Assembly (NCBI RefSeq): GCF_002205845.1
Contig: NZ_NISI01000013.1
Coordinates: 1 to 64,000, forward strand
DNA length: 64,000 nucleotides
Direction: 5' to 3'
Source of the DNA: Roseateles puraquae
GTDB taxonomy: Bacteria > Pseudomonadota > Gammaproteobacteria > Burkholderiales > Burkholderiaceae_C
Positions within the stretch are counted from its first letter, which is position 1, and each line of letters begins with the position of its first letter. This document shows positions 1-10,028 of this stretch, piece by piece. A model generated the notes under the pieces. The model saw nothing but the letters and a program-made list of their open reading frames with translations. It made no database searches and was not told where the DNA came from. Position numbers and translations under genes: made by a program.

Positions 1-16
1 TGGTCCATAGTGCGTA

Positions 17-44
17 CGTATCCATCAAGTCGTTGATGGATACG
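17..44. repeat. Perfect 12-bp inverted repeat with 4-base loop
   Basis: CGTATCCATCAA (17-28) and TTGATGGATACG (33-44) are exact reverse complements around the tetranucleotide GTCG. It lies immediately 3' of the minus-strand ORF that ends at 51. No T-run follows on either strand, so it is not a classical intrinsic terminator. It may be a protein-binding dyad or an RNA hairpin at the end of a transcript. Confidence 0.6.
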
Positions 45-50
45 AGCATC

Positions 51-437
51 CTAGGGCTGCCTCAGCGGATCAACATGCCTTGGCTGGACGCTTACCTTGA
101 TCGCACCCGTGTCGTAGGTTTGCAGCTCGAACGCGCTGGTCTTGCTCCAGCCGCTAAGCGCCGGATAGTTGATCACGTAGCGCTCGCCCACGACATAGTG
201 AGGCTCCGCCGTCAGCAGCCAAGGACGGGAGAACTCACACCCCAGCAGCGACATGTGCAGGTCACCGCCACGGCGGACTTGATGCGGGGCCAAGCCAACC
301 AGCCGGGCGGGCGTGGCGCCATAGAGCTGCCCGATGGCAGCGGCATGGGACGCGCCGCCCTTCACGATGGACCCACAGCCCAACAATCGCGCCGTTCCCG
401 CCAAGCCGACAACGCGGTTCATCTCGGCCATGCGCAA
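51..437 (-). CDS. Hypothetical protein, possibly spurious or a remnant
   Basis: An open frame of 128 codons starts at TTG 437, with in-frame ATGs at 431 and 422 and no clear ribosome-binding site before any of them. No family was recognised. The C-terminal half (PHYVVGERYVINYPALSG) reads like a real protein, while the N-terminal half looks like low-complexity shadow. The first 480 bases look less GC-rich than the rest of the window, which could indicate an accessory or decaying segment. It runs away from groES, and the groESL promoter begins about 50 bases upstream of it. It may be the 3' end of a broken gene. Confidence 0.3.
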   Translation of the reverse strand: MRMAEMNRVVGLAGTARLLGCGSIVKGGASHAAAIGQLYGATPARLVGLAPHQVRRGGDLHMSLLGCEFSRPWLLTAEPHYVVGERYVINYPALSGWSKTSAFELQTYDTGAIKVSVQPRHVDPLRQP

Positions 438-485
438 CGCGTAGGCGACGAGAGTTCCGACTTAGCTGAGGATCGACAGCGATGT

Positions 486-514
486 CTTGAATCGCCACAA
501 CCCGTCCCTATAAT
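486..514 (+). promoter_or_regulatory. groESL promoter (sigma70 with heat-shock-like upstream half)
   Basis: A TTGAAT hexamer (487-492) and a TATAAT hexamer (509-514) are separated by 16 bases, a near-ideal sigma70 promoter. The upstream part reads CTTGAAT (486-492), which also matches the -35 of heat-shock sigma32 promoters, and the bases before the -10 are C-rich (CCCTATAAT). Dual use by both sigma factors is an inference. Confidence 0.7.
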
Positions 515-523
515 TCCGCTCTG

Positions 524-550
524 CTAGCACTCGGCTCGGTCGAGTGCTAA
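524..550 (+). promoter_or_regulatory. CIRCE operator (HrcA binding site)
   Basis: CTAGCACTC, nine bases, then GAGTGCTAA. This matches the CIRCE consensus TTAGCACTC-N9-GAGTGCTAA at all but the first base. It lies 10 bases downstream of the -10 hexamer and about 90 bases before groES, where HrcA repressor would block transcription until heat shock. No hrcA gene lies in this window. Confidence 0.92.
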
Positions 551-641
551 CGAAATCGGGCCGAGTGATCGGCCTCCTTTTCACGGTGAGCCGCTGCCAT
601 TGCGCTGCGGCCGCTTCAGTTCCAACTCGCAAGGAGATTCC

Positions 642-932
642 ATGAAGCTGCGCCCCCTGCACGATCGCGTGATCGTTCGCCGTCTGGAGCAAGAAACGAA
701 GACCGCCTCGGGCATCGTCATTCCCGACAACGCCGCCGAAAAGCCCGACCAGGGTGAAGTGCTGGCCGTCGGCCCGGGCAAGCGCAACGACAAGGGTGAC
801 TTCGTTGCCCTGAACGTCACCGTTGGCGACCGTGTCCTGTTCGGCAAGTACTCCGGCCAGACCGTCAAGGTCGACGGCGAGGAACTGCTGGTGATGCGCG
901 AAGAAGACCTCTTCGCCGTCGTGCAAAAGTAA
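642..932 (+). CDS. groES: Co-chaperonin GroES (Hsp10)
   Basis: A 96-residue protein of normal family length. It forms the heptameric lid of the GroEL folding chamber in the cytoplasm. Family signatures visible are [18 protein letters not shown] at the N-terminus, the mobile-loop region around residues 17-32 ([16 protein letters not shown]) and the C-terminal [11 protein letters not shown] 642 was chosen over upstream in-frame codons because AAGGAG at 631-636 sits five bases before it and the protein then begins at the conserved MKLRPL. It is the first gene of the groESL operon, 52 bases ahead of groEL, under the CIRCE/promoter region at 486-550. Confidence 0.98.
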   Translation: MKLRPLHDRVIVRRLEQETKTASGIVIPDNAAEKPDQGEVLAVGPGKRNDKGDFVALNVTVGDRVLFGKYSGQTVKVDGEELLVMREEDLFAVVQK

Positions 933-935
933 TTC

Positions 936-956
936 AGCAGTCGAAATTCGACTCTG
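936..956 (+). other. Small hairpin in the groES-groEL spacer
   Basis: AGTCGAA (939-945) and TTCGACT (947-953) are exact reverse complements around one base, extended by CAG/CTG with one bulged base. It lies between groES and groEL. A role in mRNA stability or in setting the GroES:GroEL ratio is an inference. Confidence 0.5.
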
Positions 957-957
957 A

Positions 958-2625
<1,668 letters not shown>

Positions 2626-2661
2626 GTCCTCGCCTGGCGACCTGCTCGCCAGACTGATGAA

Positions 2662-2687
2662 GGGGCTGCGCAAGCAGCCCCTTTTTT
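2662..2687 (+). terminator. Intrinsic terminator of groESL
   Basis: GGGGCTGC (2662-2669), loop GCAA, GCAGCCCC (2674-2681), followed by six T residues. The 8-bp GC stem with T-run lies 37 bases after the groEL stop codon. Confidence 0.9.
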
Positions 2688-2848
2688 CATGCCCGCGACG
2701 ATTGCAGGCTTCGTTCAGCCATATCTCGCGTCCCGCACGACGAAGGCTGCCGCAACACACCGTGCAAAACCGTGAAAAAGGCCGCTGAAATCGATGGCAG
2801 CCCCTGCGGTTCGGGGAGCGCATGCAGGGGGGCTGATGCACCGGGGGC

Positions 2849-4930
2849 TTGCAGCACGAGCCGGATAATCAAATTTCGCTGTACCCGCACTTCATGCCAC
2901 CCGCCCTGCACCCCTACGCCCTCCTGGACCACGCGATGACCGAAGCGGGTCCGCTGGCGCGCGAGCTCCTGAACGTGGTGCAGGACGAACTCGACGCTAA
3001 GCCCCAGCACTTCCCGCTGCGCGAGGCCTGGCGCAAGGTCCGCAATCATTTCGCGACTGACTTCGAGGGGCGCCTGATCGAGCTGCTGCAGGCGGGCCGT
3101 CGCGGCGAGGACCCGCTGCAACGCTCGGGCCGGCAGATGGGCGGGCTCGACAGCCTGAGCCTCGTCGACGAGCACCAGGCCCTGCAGGACGTGGCCATCG
3201 CCCACGTCACGCATGCGGCCGAAGAACTCAGCCGCGCCGAACTGCATCAGATCGGCAACTACTTTGCCGCGCTGCGCGGCATTGCGCGGGCCCGCGAGCG
3301 CGACAACCCCATGCGCCCGGCCCTGTTCGCCCATGCCTTGCACCACGCGCTGGCGGCAAGCCCCCTCGGCGCAGAAGCCCAATACGAGCTGATGCGCGTG
3401 GCCGCGACGCCGATGGCGCGCGCGCTCAATCGCCTCTACGTGCAAGCCTGCGCCATGCTGCATGCGGCGGACATCGGCGACATGGTGGCCTCGCATGGCC
3501 GCAGTGGCGGCGACCCGCTGGCCCACCAGCGCCTGGCCGCCGCCCGAGGCCTCGGCCAACGACCGAGCACGCCAGGCACGCTGGACGGCCTGTCGCGCCG
3601 GGTCGAGTACATCAACTCACGGCCCGCCGGCTTCATGCCGACACCGCCGAGAGATCCTGCGGCGCCGGCGCCCTTCGTGCGCACGACCGGCCCGGACATG
3701 CTCAGCCGGCTGTACGACCAGATCCTCGCCGACCCGCGCCTGCTGCCGCCGCTCAAGGGGCTGCTGGCCCGCCTGCAGATCGCCGTGGTGCGCCTGGCCC
3801 GCACCGACAGCACGCTGCTGCGCCGGCAGGACCACCCCACCTGGGCGCTGCTCAATCGCGTGGCCGCCCACGGCATGGCCTTCGAGCGCGCCGATGACCC
3901 ACGGCTGGTCGAGTTCCTGCGCTTCATGGAGGGCGAGGCCCAGTTCCTCGTCGATGCGCCCACGCCCACGGCGCTGCTCTTCCAGCAGGTGCTGGCCCGG
4001 GTCAACGCCCACATCGACGAACAGGCCCGCCTCAGTGGCCAGCGCAATGCGGTCGCCATGGCGGCGCTGGAGCGCGAGCAGATGCGCCGCGACTGGCGCG
4101 AACTGGTGCGGGAGCAGATCGATCACCAGATCGCGGGCGCGCCGCTCGGGCCGCGCATGCACCGCTTCCTGCAGACCAGCTGGGTGGACGTCATCGTGGA
4201 CGCCATGGTGCGCTATGGGCGCGACTCACGCGAAGCGCAGTCCGCGATGGAGGTGGTGGACGCCGTCATCGAAAGCCTCATCACCCCGCGCGACATGGCC
4301 GACCGCGAGACCCTTCGCATGCGCCTGCCGGTGCTCATCGAACGCCTGGTGACGGGCTGCGACAGCATCCAGCTGCCCGAAGCCAAACGCGAGCCGCCCC
4401 TGTCCGAACTGATGGCCCAGCACGGCCGGCTGCTGCGCGGTCTGCCGGCGCTTGATCCGGGCGAACGCCGCCCGCAGGCGCCCAAGCCGAGCAACACCGC
4501 ATCGGCACCGTTGTCGGCCGACGAGATCGTGCGTCGACTGATGGAGGAGCGCGATTCGCAGGTGCCCTCGCACTGGCTCAGCGCCGACGTCGACCGGGGC
4601 GAGCTGCCGACCGTGCCGGTGCAGCTGTACAACGAGCACGATTCGCCCGACGCCCGCGCCGCGCTGCAGCGCTGGATCGACAGTATCGAGCTCGGCCGCT
4701 GGTTCCACCTGTTCATCCAGGGCGACTGGCATACCGCTCAGCTCGCCTGGATCGGCGAAGGTCGCCAGTTCATGCTCTTCGTCGGCCGAGAGGCGGATGA
4801 ACGCCTGCCGCTGACCCGCCGTGCGCTGGAGGCGCTGCTGGCCAACGGACTGATCACGGCGCTGGAAGAAGACAGTGTCGTGCAGCGTGCGGTCGACACG
4901 CTGATGAACGACCTGGACGAAGGCGGGTGA
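2849..4930 (+). CDS. DUF1631 family protein
   Basis: A large cytoplasmic protein of up to 693 residues of the DUF1631 type, which is common in beta- and gamma-proteobacteria and has no established biochemical function. It has no signal peptide or membrane segment and looks mostly alpha-helical. The conserved-looking parts are the N-terminal block (ARELLNVVQDELD, RLIELLQAGRRG), the central RLQIAVVRLARTD region and the C-terminal WFHLFIQGDWHTAQLAW module, which suggests a small beta-rich domain. The start is uncertain: TTG 2849 follows a GGGGG run, while ATG 2894, giving MPPALHPYALLD, is in frame with no better ribosome site. It is followed by the hairpin repeat at 4937-5109. Confidence 0.75.
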   Translation: MQHEPDNQISLYPHFMPPALHPYALLDHAMTEAGPLARELLNVVQDELDAKPQHFPLREAWRKVRNHFATDFEGRLIELLQAGRRGEDPLQRSGRQMGGLDSLSLVDEHQALQDVAIAHVTHAAEELSRAELHQIGNYFAALRGIARARERDNPMRPALFAHALHHALAASPLGAEAQYELMRVAATPMARALNRLYVQACAMLHAADIGDMVASHGRSGGDPLAHQRLAAARGLGQRPSTPGTLDGLSRRVEYINSRPAGFMPTPPRDPAAPAPFVRTTGPDMLSRLYDQILADPRLLPPLKGLLARLQIAVVRLARTDSTLLRRQDHPTWALLNRVAAHGMAFERADDPRLVEFLRFMEGEAQFLVDAPTPTALLFQQVLARVNAHIDEQARLSGQRNAVAMAALEREQMRRDWRELVREQIDHQIAGAPLGPRMHRFLQTSWVDVIVDAMVRYGRDSREAQSAMEVVDAVIESLITPRDMADRETLRMRLPVLIERLVTGCDSIQLPEAKREPPLSELMAQHGRLLRGLPALDPGERRPQAPKPSNTASAPLSADEIVRRLMEERDSQVPSHWLSADVDRGELPTVPVQLYNEHDSPDARAALQRWIDSIELGRWFHLFIQGDWHTAQLAWIGEGRQFMLFVGREADERLPLTRRALEALLANGLITALEEDSVVQRAVDTLMNDLDEGG

Positions 4931-4936
4931 ACGGAC

Positions 4937-5109
4937 CTCCCCCTACCGGCTGCGCCGTGCCAAAGCCAGAGGCTTTGTCCTTCGGCAGGCACAAAGAGTC
5001 CTCAGGACTCTTTGTGTCCGGCCTCAGTCCCCTCAAGGGGGCGCCCTCGGCTGCCCGGCAAAGCCGGATCAGCGAGGGCTGCTGGGGTTGCCGCGGGCTG
5101 TGCCGCGGC
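4937..5109. repeat. Intergenic hairpin-repeat cluster, copy 1
   Basis: The block fills the gap between the DUF1631 gene and engB. It begins with CCCCCTACCGGCTGCGCCG and then contains several stem-loops. ACAAAGAGTCCT (4991-5002) pairs exactly with AGGACTCTTTGT (5004-5015). CCCTCG...CGAGGG (5044-5078) is capped by CCGGCAAAGCCGG. GCCGCGG (5090-5096) pairs with CCGCGGC (5103-5109). The opening 18-19 bases and the CCGGCAAAGCCGG cap recur at 62498-62570, so this is a dispersed family rather than a gene-specific terminator. No gene is present. Confidence 0.75.
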
Positions 5110-5115
5110 GTGCGC

Positions 5116-5835
5116 TCAGACGGGTTCGTCTGAATGCTCGGGTACCGGCTTGGGCGCGTGAGCCCAGGCGTGCAGGACCTGCGCGACGTCGCCGACTCCG
5201 CTTTTCTTGAGCGCGGAGAAGAGCGTCACGGCCACGTCGGAGTGTTCGGTGGTCATGCCGGCGAGGAAGTCGGTGGTGGCGTGCAGCGCCGCGTCGGCTT
5301 CCTTGCGGTTGAGCTTGTCGGCCTTGGTCAGCAGCACCAGCAGCTTGATCTCGCCGGTGGCGACACGGGCGGCGACGAATTGCAGTAACTGCTTGTCGAG
5401 GTCGGTCAGGCCCAGGCGCGAATCGACCATCAGCACGACACCCGACAGGCTGCGCCGCACCTCGAGGTAGTCGGCCATCACCTTCTGCCAGCGCAGCTTG
5501 GCGGCCTTGGCCACGGCCGCGTAGCCGTAGCCGGGCAAGTCGGCGAAGAGCGCGTCCGGCGCATCCTTGGGCCCGAGCTCGAAAAGGTTGATGTGCTGCG
5601 TACGCCCCGGCGTCTTGGACGCGAAGGCGAGGCGCTTCTGCTGGGCCAGGGTGTTGATGGCGGTGGACTTGCCGGCGTTGGATCGGCCCACGAAGGCGAT
5701 CTCGGGCAGCTCGGTCGGGGGCAGGTGGATGAGCTGGCTGGCGGTGGTCAGGAAGCGCGCGGTATGCGTCCAGGCCAGGGCGAGCTTTTCGGTGATGGGC
5801 TCGAAAGCCACGGCATCAGGGATTGTGTCGGTCAT
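5116..5835 (-). CDS. engB: Ribosome biogenesis GTP-binding protein EngB (YsxC/YihA)
   Basis: A 239-residue TRAFAC-class GTPase needed for assembly of the large ribosomal subunit. The P-loop GRSNAGKS is at residues 50-57, the G3 motif DLPG at 99-102 and the G4 motif TKAD at 170-173. The family-typical FASKTPGRTQHINLF switch region precedes G3. The N-terminal extension of about 40 residues and the C-terminal tail are ordinary for beta-proteobacteria. It is divergent from the cytochrome c4 gene, with 70 bases between the two start codons, an arrangement often seen in this order. Confidence 0.95.
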   Translation of the reverse strand: MTDTIPDAVAFEPITEKLALAWTHTARFLTTASQLIHLPPTELPEIAFVGRSNAGKSTAINTLAQQKRLAFASKTPGRTQHINLFELGPKDAPDALFADLPGYGYAAVAKAAKLRWQKVMADYLEVRRSLSGVVLMVDSRLGLTDLDKQLLQFVAARVATGEIKLLVLLTKADKLNRKEADAALHATTDFLAGMTTEHSDVAVTLFSALKKSGVGDVAQVLHAWAHAPKPVPEHSDEPV

Positions 5836-5905
5836 GGAAAGCTCGGGCGCTGTGATTCAGCATTGTAAAATTCTCGGGTTGCGCCCTTTGAGACCCTAAA
5901 ACTCC

Positions 5906-6526
5906 ATGAAGACTGTCGCTTCTTTCCTGTCGAGTCTCCTCCTGGCCACTGCGGCACATGCCAACGAGCCTGCCGCTGCCCCGGCCAAACCCGATCTCGG
6001 CAAGGGCGGCACGATCGCTTCCCAGGTCTGCGCCGCCTGCCACACGGCAGACGGTTCGCGCGGCAGCCCCGCCAACCCCATCCTGCAAGGCCAGCACGCC
6101 GAATATCTGGTCAAGCAATTGACCGAGTTCAAGGCCGGCAAGCGCAAGAACGCCATCATGAACGGCATGGCCGCGCCGCTTTCGGAAGAAGACATGCGCA
6201 ACGTCGCCGCCTTCTACGCCTCCAAGACGGCCAAGCCGGGCTTTGCCAAGAACAAGGACACCGTCGCGCTGGGCGAGAAGATCTGGCGCGGCGGCATCGC
6301 CGAGCGCGCCGTCCCGGCCTGCGCTGGCTGCCACGGCCCCACCGGTGCCGGCATCCCGTCCCAGTACCCGCGCCTGTCGGGTCAGCATGGCGACTACGTC
6401 GAGGCCCAGATGAATGCCTTCCGCAGCGGTGCCCGCGCGAATGCGCCGATGATGATGACCATCGCCGCCAAGATGAACGACAAGGAAATCAAGGCCGTCT
6501 CCGACTACGTCGCGGGCCTGCGTTGA
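5906..6526 (+). CDS. Di-haem cytochrome c4, periplasmic
   Basis: A 206-residue exported electron carrier with a short signal peptide (MKTVASFLSSLLLATAAHAN). Two class I haem-attachment sites are present: CAACH at 42-46 and CAGCH at 139-143. The second is followed by GPTGAG, and each half ends in a region with a candidate axial Met. Two similar cytochrome domains in tandem with this spacing define the c4 family, which donates electrons to terminal oxidases. A terminator follows at 6553-6581. The next two genes encode the haem-ligation machinery that would mature it. Confidence 0.92.
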   Translation: MKTVASFLSSLLLATAAHANEPAAAPAKPDLGKGGTIASQVCAACHTADGSRGSPANPILQGQHAEYLVKQLTEFKAGKRKNAIMNGMAAPLSEEDMRNVAAFYASKTAKPGFAKNKDTVALGEKIWRGGIAERAVPACAGCHGPTGAGIPSQYPRLSGQHGDYVEAQMNAFRSGARANAPMMMTIAAKMNDKEIKAVSDYVAGLR

Positions 6527-6552
6527 TCCATCGCAAGCAGCCTTGCTGAACG

Positions 6553-6581
6553 AAGGCCGGTGTTACCCACCGGCCTTTTTT
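6553..6581 (+). terminator. Intrinsic terminator after cytochrome c4
   Basis: AAGGCCGGTG (6553-6562), five-base loop, CACCGGCCTT (6568-6577), continuing into a T-run to 6581. It ends the cytochrome gene, so resB must have its own promoter or depend on read-through. It also argues against the upstream TTG at 6583 as the resB start. Confidence 0.85.
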
Positions 6582-6603
6582 CTTGGGCAACACTCCAAGA
6601 CCG

Positions 6604-8682
6604 ATGACCTCGCCCGCCACCTCCCGCCCCTCCGTCGCCCGCGAACTGCTGGACCTGCTGTCGTCCATGCGCTTCGCGATCACGCTGCTCAGCGTGATCT
6701 GCATCGCCTCCGTCATCGGCACGGTGCTGCGCCAGAGCGAGCCCATGGGCAACTACATCAACCAGTTCGGGCCGTTCTGGGCCGAGGTGTTCGGTGCGTT
6801 CAACCTCTACACGGTCTATAGCGCACCGTGGTTCCTGGTGATCCTCGCCTTCCTGGTGGTGTCCACCAGCCTGTGCATCGCCCGCAACACGCCCAAGATC
6901 ATTGCGGACCTGAAGAACTACAAGGAAGGCGTGCGTGAGCAGTCGCTGCAGGCCCACCACCACAAGGCGATCGCCGAGCTGCCCAGCAACCCGCCAATGG
7001 CCCTGGCAGAGATCGGGTCGGCGCTGACACAGCTCGGCTGGAAGGCGCGCGTCCAGCAGCGCGAGCACGGCACCATGATCGCGGCGCGGCAGGGTGCGGC
7101 CAACAAGCTGGGCTACATCGCAGCGCACTCCGCCATCGTGCTGATCCTGATCGGCGGCGTGCTGGACGGCAACGCCATGGTCAAGCTGGCCATGTGGCTG
7201 CAGGGCAAGGCGCTCTACACCGGCTCGGGCTTCGTGTCGGAAATCAAGCCCGAGCACCGGCTATCCACCGCCAACCCGAGCTTCCGCGGCAACGTGTCGG
7301 TGGCCGAGAACCAACGCCAAGGCATCGCCGTGCTGAGCCTGCCCAGTGGCGTGGTGCTGCAGGACCTGCCCTTCGACATCGAGCTCAAGAAGTTCAACGT
7401 CGAGTACTACCCCACCGGCATGCCCAAGAGCTTTGCCAGCGACATCGTCATCCACGATGGCGGGCAGACGCGCGAAGCGACGGTCAAGGTCAACGAGCCG
7501 GTCATCCACCAGGGGTTGGCGATCTACCAAAGCAGCTTCGAGGACGGCGGCAGCAAGCTCAAGCTGCTGGCCCAGCCGCTGGCCAGTGCTGGCACGCCGC
7601 TGCCGATCGAGGGCCGGGTCGGCACGCGCCTGGCCTTTGGTGACCAGATGCTGGAGCTCGATGGCCTGCGGGTCATCAACGTCGAGAACCTCGCGGGTGA
7701 CGCGAGCAACCCCAGCGGCGCTGATGTGCGCAAGGTTGACCTGGGCGAGCGCCTGGGCCAGCACCTGGGCAGCGGCGCGAAGGGCAACACCACCAAGTCG
7801 CTGCACAACGTCGGCCCGAGCTTCAGCTACAAGCTGCGCGACGCGGCTGGCCAGGCGCGCGAGTTCAACAACTACATGCTGCCGGTGGAGCTCGACGGTC
7901 AGAAGGTCTTCCTGGCCGGCGTGCGCGAGAGCCCGGCCGACGCCTTCCGCTACCTGCGCATGCCGGCCGACGAGAACGGCGAGCTGGCCGGCTGGCTGCG
8001 CCTGCGCCAGGCACTGGGTGACGCCAGCCTGCGCGACACCGCGGCTCAACGCTATGCGACAGCTGCCACACCGCCCACCCAGCCGCAACTCGCGCCCCAG
8101 CTCAAGCTGACCGCGCAGCGCGCCCTGACCCTGTTCTCGGGCGCAGCCGCCAAACCGGGTGACGAAGTGAAGGGCGGGCTGCCGGCGCTGTCACAGTTCG
8201 TCGAGCGCGACGTGCCGGAGTCCGACCGCCAGCGCGTATCCGAGGTGCTGCTGCGCATCCTCAACGGCAGCCTGTTCGAGCTGAACCAACTGGCGCGCGA
8301 GCAGGCCGGCCTGAAGCCGGCGGCCACCGATGCCGCCACGCAAGCCTTCATGACGCAGGCCGTGATGTCGCTGTCCGACAGCCTGTACTACCCCTCGCCA
8401 ATGCTGCTGCAACTGCAGGACTTCGAGCAGGTGCAAGCCAGCGTCTTCCAGGTGGCCCGCGCGCCGGGGCAGAAGCTGGTTTACCTGGGCGCCCTCTTGC
8501 TCATCATTGGCGTCTTCGCCATGCTCTACGTGAAGGAGCGGCGCCTGTGGATCTGGATCGCCCCCAGCGCCGACCCCGCCAGCTCGCAGGTCCGCATGGC
8601 CATGTCCAGCACCCGAGAGTCGCCCGACAATGCCACGCTGTTCGCCCAGCTCAAGGCCGCGCTGCTGAAGGACCCCACATGA
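6604..8682 (+). CDS. resB: Cytochrome c biogenesis protein ResB (Ccs1), System II
   Basis: A membrane protein of 692 residues with three N-terminal helices (around FAITLLSVICIASVIGTVL, PWFLVILAFLVVSTSLCI and LGYIAAHSAIVLILIGGVLDG), a large periplasmic domain, and a last helix (KLVYLGALLLIIGVFAMLYV). With CcsA it delivers haem to the periplasm and ligates it to CXXCH apocytochromes. Conserved features are the N-terminal ELLSSMRFAITLL-like segment and the C-terminal YVKERRLWIWI. ATG 6604 was chosen because the upstream in-frame TTG 6583 falls on the edge of the preceding terminator. Its stop overlaps the ccsA start (ATGA), indicating translational coupling. Confidence 0.95.
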   Translation: MTSPATSRPSVARELLDLLSSMRFAITLLSVICIASVIGTVLRQSEPMGNYINQFGPFWAEVFGAFNLYTVYSAPWFLVILAFLVVSTSLCIARNTPKIIADLKNYKEGVREQSLQAHHHKAIAELPSNPPMALAEIGSALTQLGWKARVQQREHGTMIAARQGAANKLGYIAAHSAIVLILIGGVLDGNAMVKLAMWLQGKALYTGSGFVSEIKPEHRLSTANPSFRGNVSVAENQRQGIAVLSLPSGVVLQDLPFDIELKKFNVEYYPTGMPKSFASDIVIHDGGQTREATVKVNEPVIHQGLAIYQSSFEDGGSKLKLLAQPLASAGTPLPIEGRVGTRLAFGDQMLELDGLRVINVENLAGDASNPSGADVRKVDLGERLGQHLGSGAKGNTTKSLHNVGPSFSYKLRDAAGQAREFNNYMLPVELDGQKVFLAGVRESPADAFRYLRMPADENGELAGWLRLRQALGDASLRDTAAQRYATAATPPTQPQLAPQLKLTAQRALTLFSGAAAKPGDEVKGGLPALSQFVERDVPESDRQRVSEVLLRILNGSLFELNQLAREQAGLKPAATDAATQAFMTQAVMSLSDSLYYPSPMLLQLQDFEQVQASVFQVARAPGQKLVYLGALLLIIGVFAMLYVKERRLWIWIAPSADPASSQVRMAMSSTRESPDNATLFAQLKAALLKDPT

Positions 8683-10028
8683 ACACCACCACCTTCGATC
8701 TGCCCCGCCGGCATGCCTTGCAGCGCCGCGACACCCTGGACTGGGTCTTCGCGGCCCTGGTGCTGCTGGGTGGCGCTTATGCCTTCAGCCGCTACCACGC
8801 GAGCATGGACGTCTATGAGAAGGGCATCCTGCTGTGCGCCATGCCCTCGCTGATCGCACTGGGCTGGTTCTGGAAACCGCTGCGGCTGCTGTGCGTGGCC
8901 GCAGGCGGCGCCACGTTGCTCGCCATCGGGCTGTACGCCCAGCAGACCGACAGCTTTGGCGCAGACCTCGCCGCTGGCGAGAAGGTGTTCTGGCTGAAGT
9001 ACATGCTCTCCAGCCAAAGTGCCATTCTCTGGATGAGCCTGCTCTTCTACATGAGCACCCTGTTCTATTGGGGCGGCATCTTCACTGGCGCAGGCCGCAA
9101 CAGCGTGGCCGAGGTGGTGGGCTCCAAGCTCGCCTGGGGCGGCGTGCTGATGGCCCTGATCGGCACCCTGGTGCGCTGGTACGAGAGCCACCAGATCGCC
9201 CCCGACATCGGCCACATCCCGGTCAGCAACCTGTATGAAGTGTTCGTGCTGTTCTGCTGGATGACCACCCTCTTCCACCTGTACTACGAAGCCCGCTTCG
9301 CCACCCGCTCGCTGGGCGCCTACGTGATGCTCGTGGTGAGTGCGGCGGTGAGCTTCCTGCTCTGGTACACCGTCGCGCGGGATGCCCAGGAGATCCAGCC
9401 GCTCGTGCCGGCGCTGCAGAGCTGGTGGATGAAGATCCACGTGCCGGCCAATTTCGTGGGCTACGGCTGCTTCGCGCTGGCCGCCATGGTGGCCCTGGCC
9501 TATCTGCTGAAGACGGCCCAGACCCGCTCGCTGTGGGTCGGCCTGGTCGCCATGCCGGTGGGCGTGATCGCGTTGATCCTGGCGGTGCGTTTTGGCGCCT
9601 CGCTGGATGCCGCCACGGTCACGGGCATGGACGCCTGGGCCCGGAAGATCGCCGGCGTCGCGGTCTTCCTGGCCATCGCGGTGGCGCTGCGCAGCCGGCT
9701 CACGGCACGCTTGCCGGATGTCGTGCAGCTCGACGACCTCATGTACAAGGCCATCGCGCTGGGCTTTGCGTTCTTCACTATCGCCACCATCCTGGGTGCC
9801 TTCTGGGCCGCCGAGGCCTGGGGTGGCTACTGGAGCTGGGACCCCAAGGAAACCTGGGCCCTCATCGTGTGGCTGAACTATGCGGCCTGGCTCCACATGC
9901 GGCTGATGAAGGGGCTGCGCGGCGCGGTGTCGGCCTGGTGGGCGCTGGTCGGCCTGCTGGTTACGACCTTCGCCTTCCTGGGCGTGAACATGTTCCTGTC
10001 AGGCCTGCACAGCTACGGCACGCTCTGA
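8679..10028 (+). CDS. ccsA: Cytochrome c assembly protein CcsA (ResC), System II
   Basis: A polytopic inner-membrane protein of 449 residues. The tryptophan-rich haem-handling motif WGGYWSWDPKETW near the C-terminus is the hallmark of the CcmC/CcmF/CcsA superfamily, and conserved flanking histidines are present (for example NYAAWLHMRL). It pairs with ResB to form the System II synthetase. The start codon overlaps the resB stop by four bases. Its own stop abuts the stop of the convergent cyclase gene (TGATCA shared at 10026-10031), leaving no room for a terminator between them. Confidence 0.95.
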   Translation: MNTTTFDLPRRHALQRRDTLDWVFAALVLLGGAYAFSRYHASMDVYEKGILLCAMPSLIALGWFWKPLRLLCVAAGGATLLAIGLYAQQTDSFGADLAAGEKVFWLKYMLSSQSAILWMSLLFYMSTLFYWGGIFTGAGRNSVAEVVGSKLAWGGVLMALIGTLVRWYESHQIAPDIGHIPVSNLYEVFVLFCWMTTLFHLYYEARFATRSLGAYVMLVVSAAVSFLLWYTVARDAQEIQPLVPALQSWWMKIHVPANFVGYGCFALAAMVALAYLLKTAQTRSLWVGLVAMPVGVIALILAVRFGASLDAATVTGMDAWARKIAGVAVFLAIAVALRSRLTARLPDVVQLDDLMYKAIALGFAFFTIATILGAFWAAEAWGGYWSWDPKETWALIVWLNYAAWLHMRLMKGLRGAVSAWWALVGLLVTTFAFLGVNMFLSGLHSYGTL

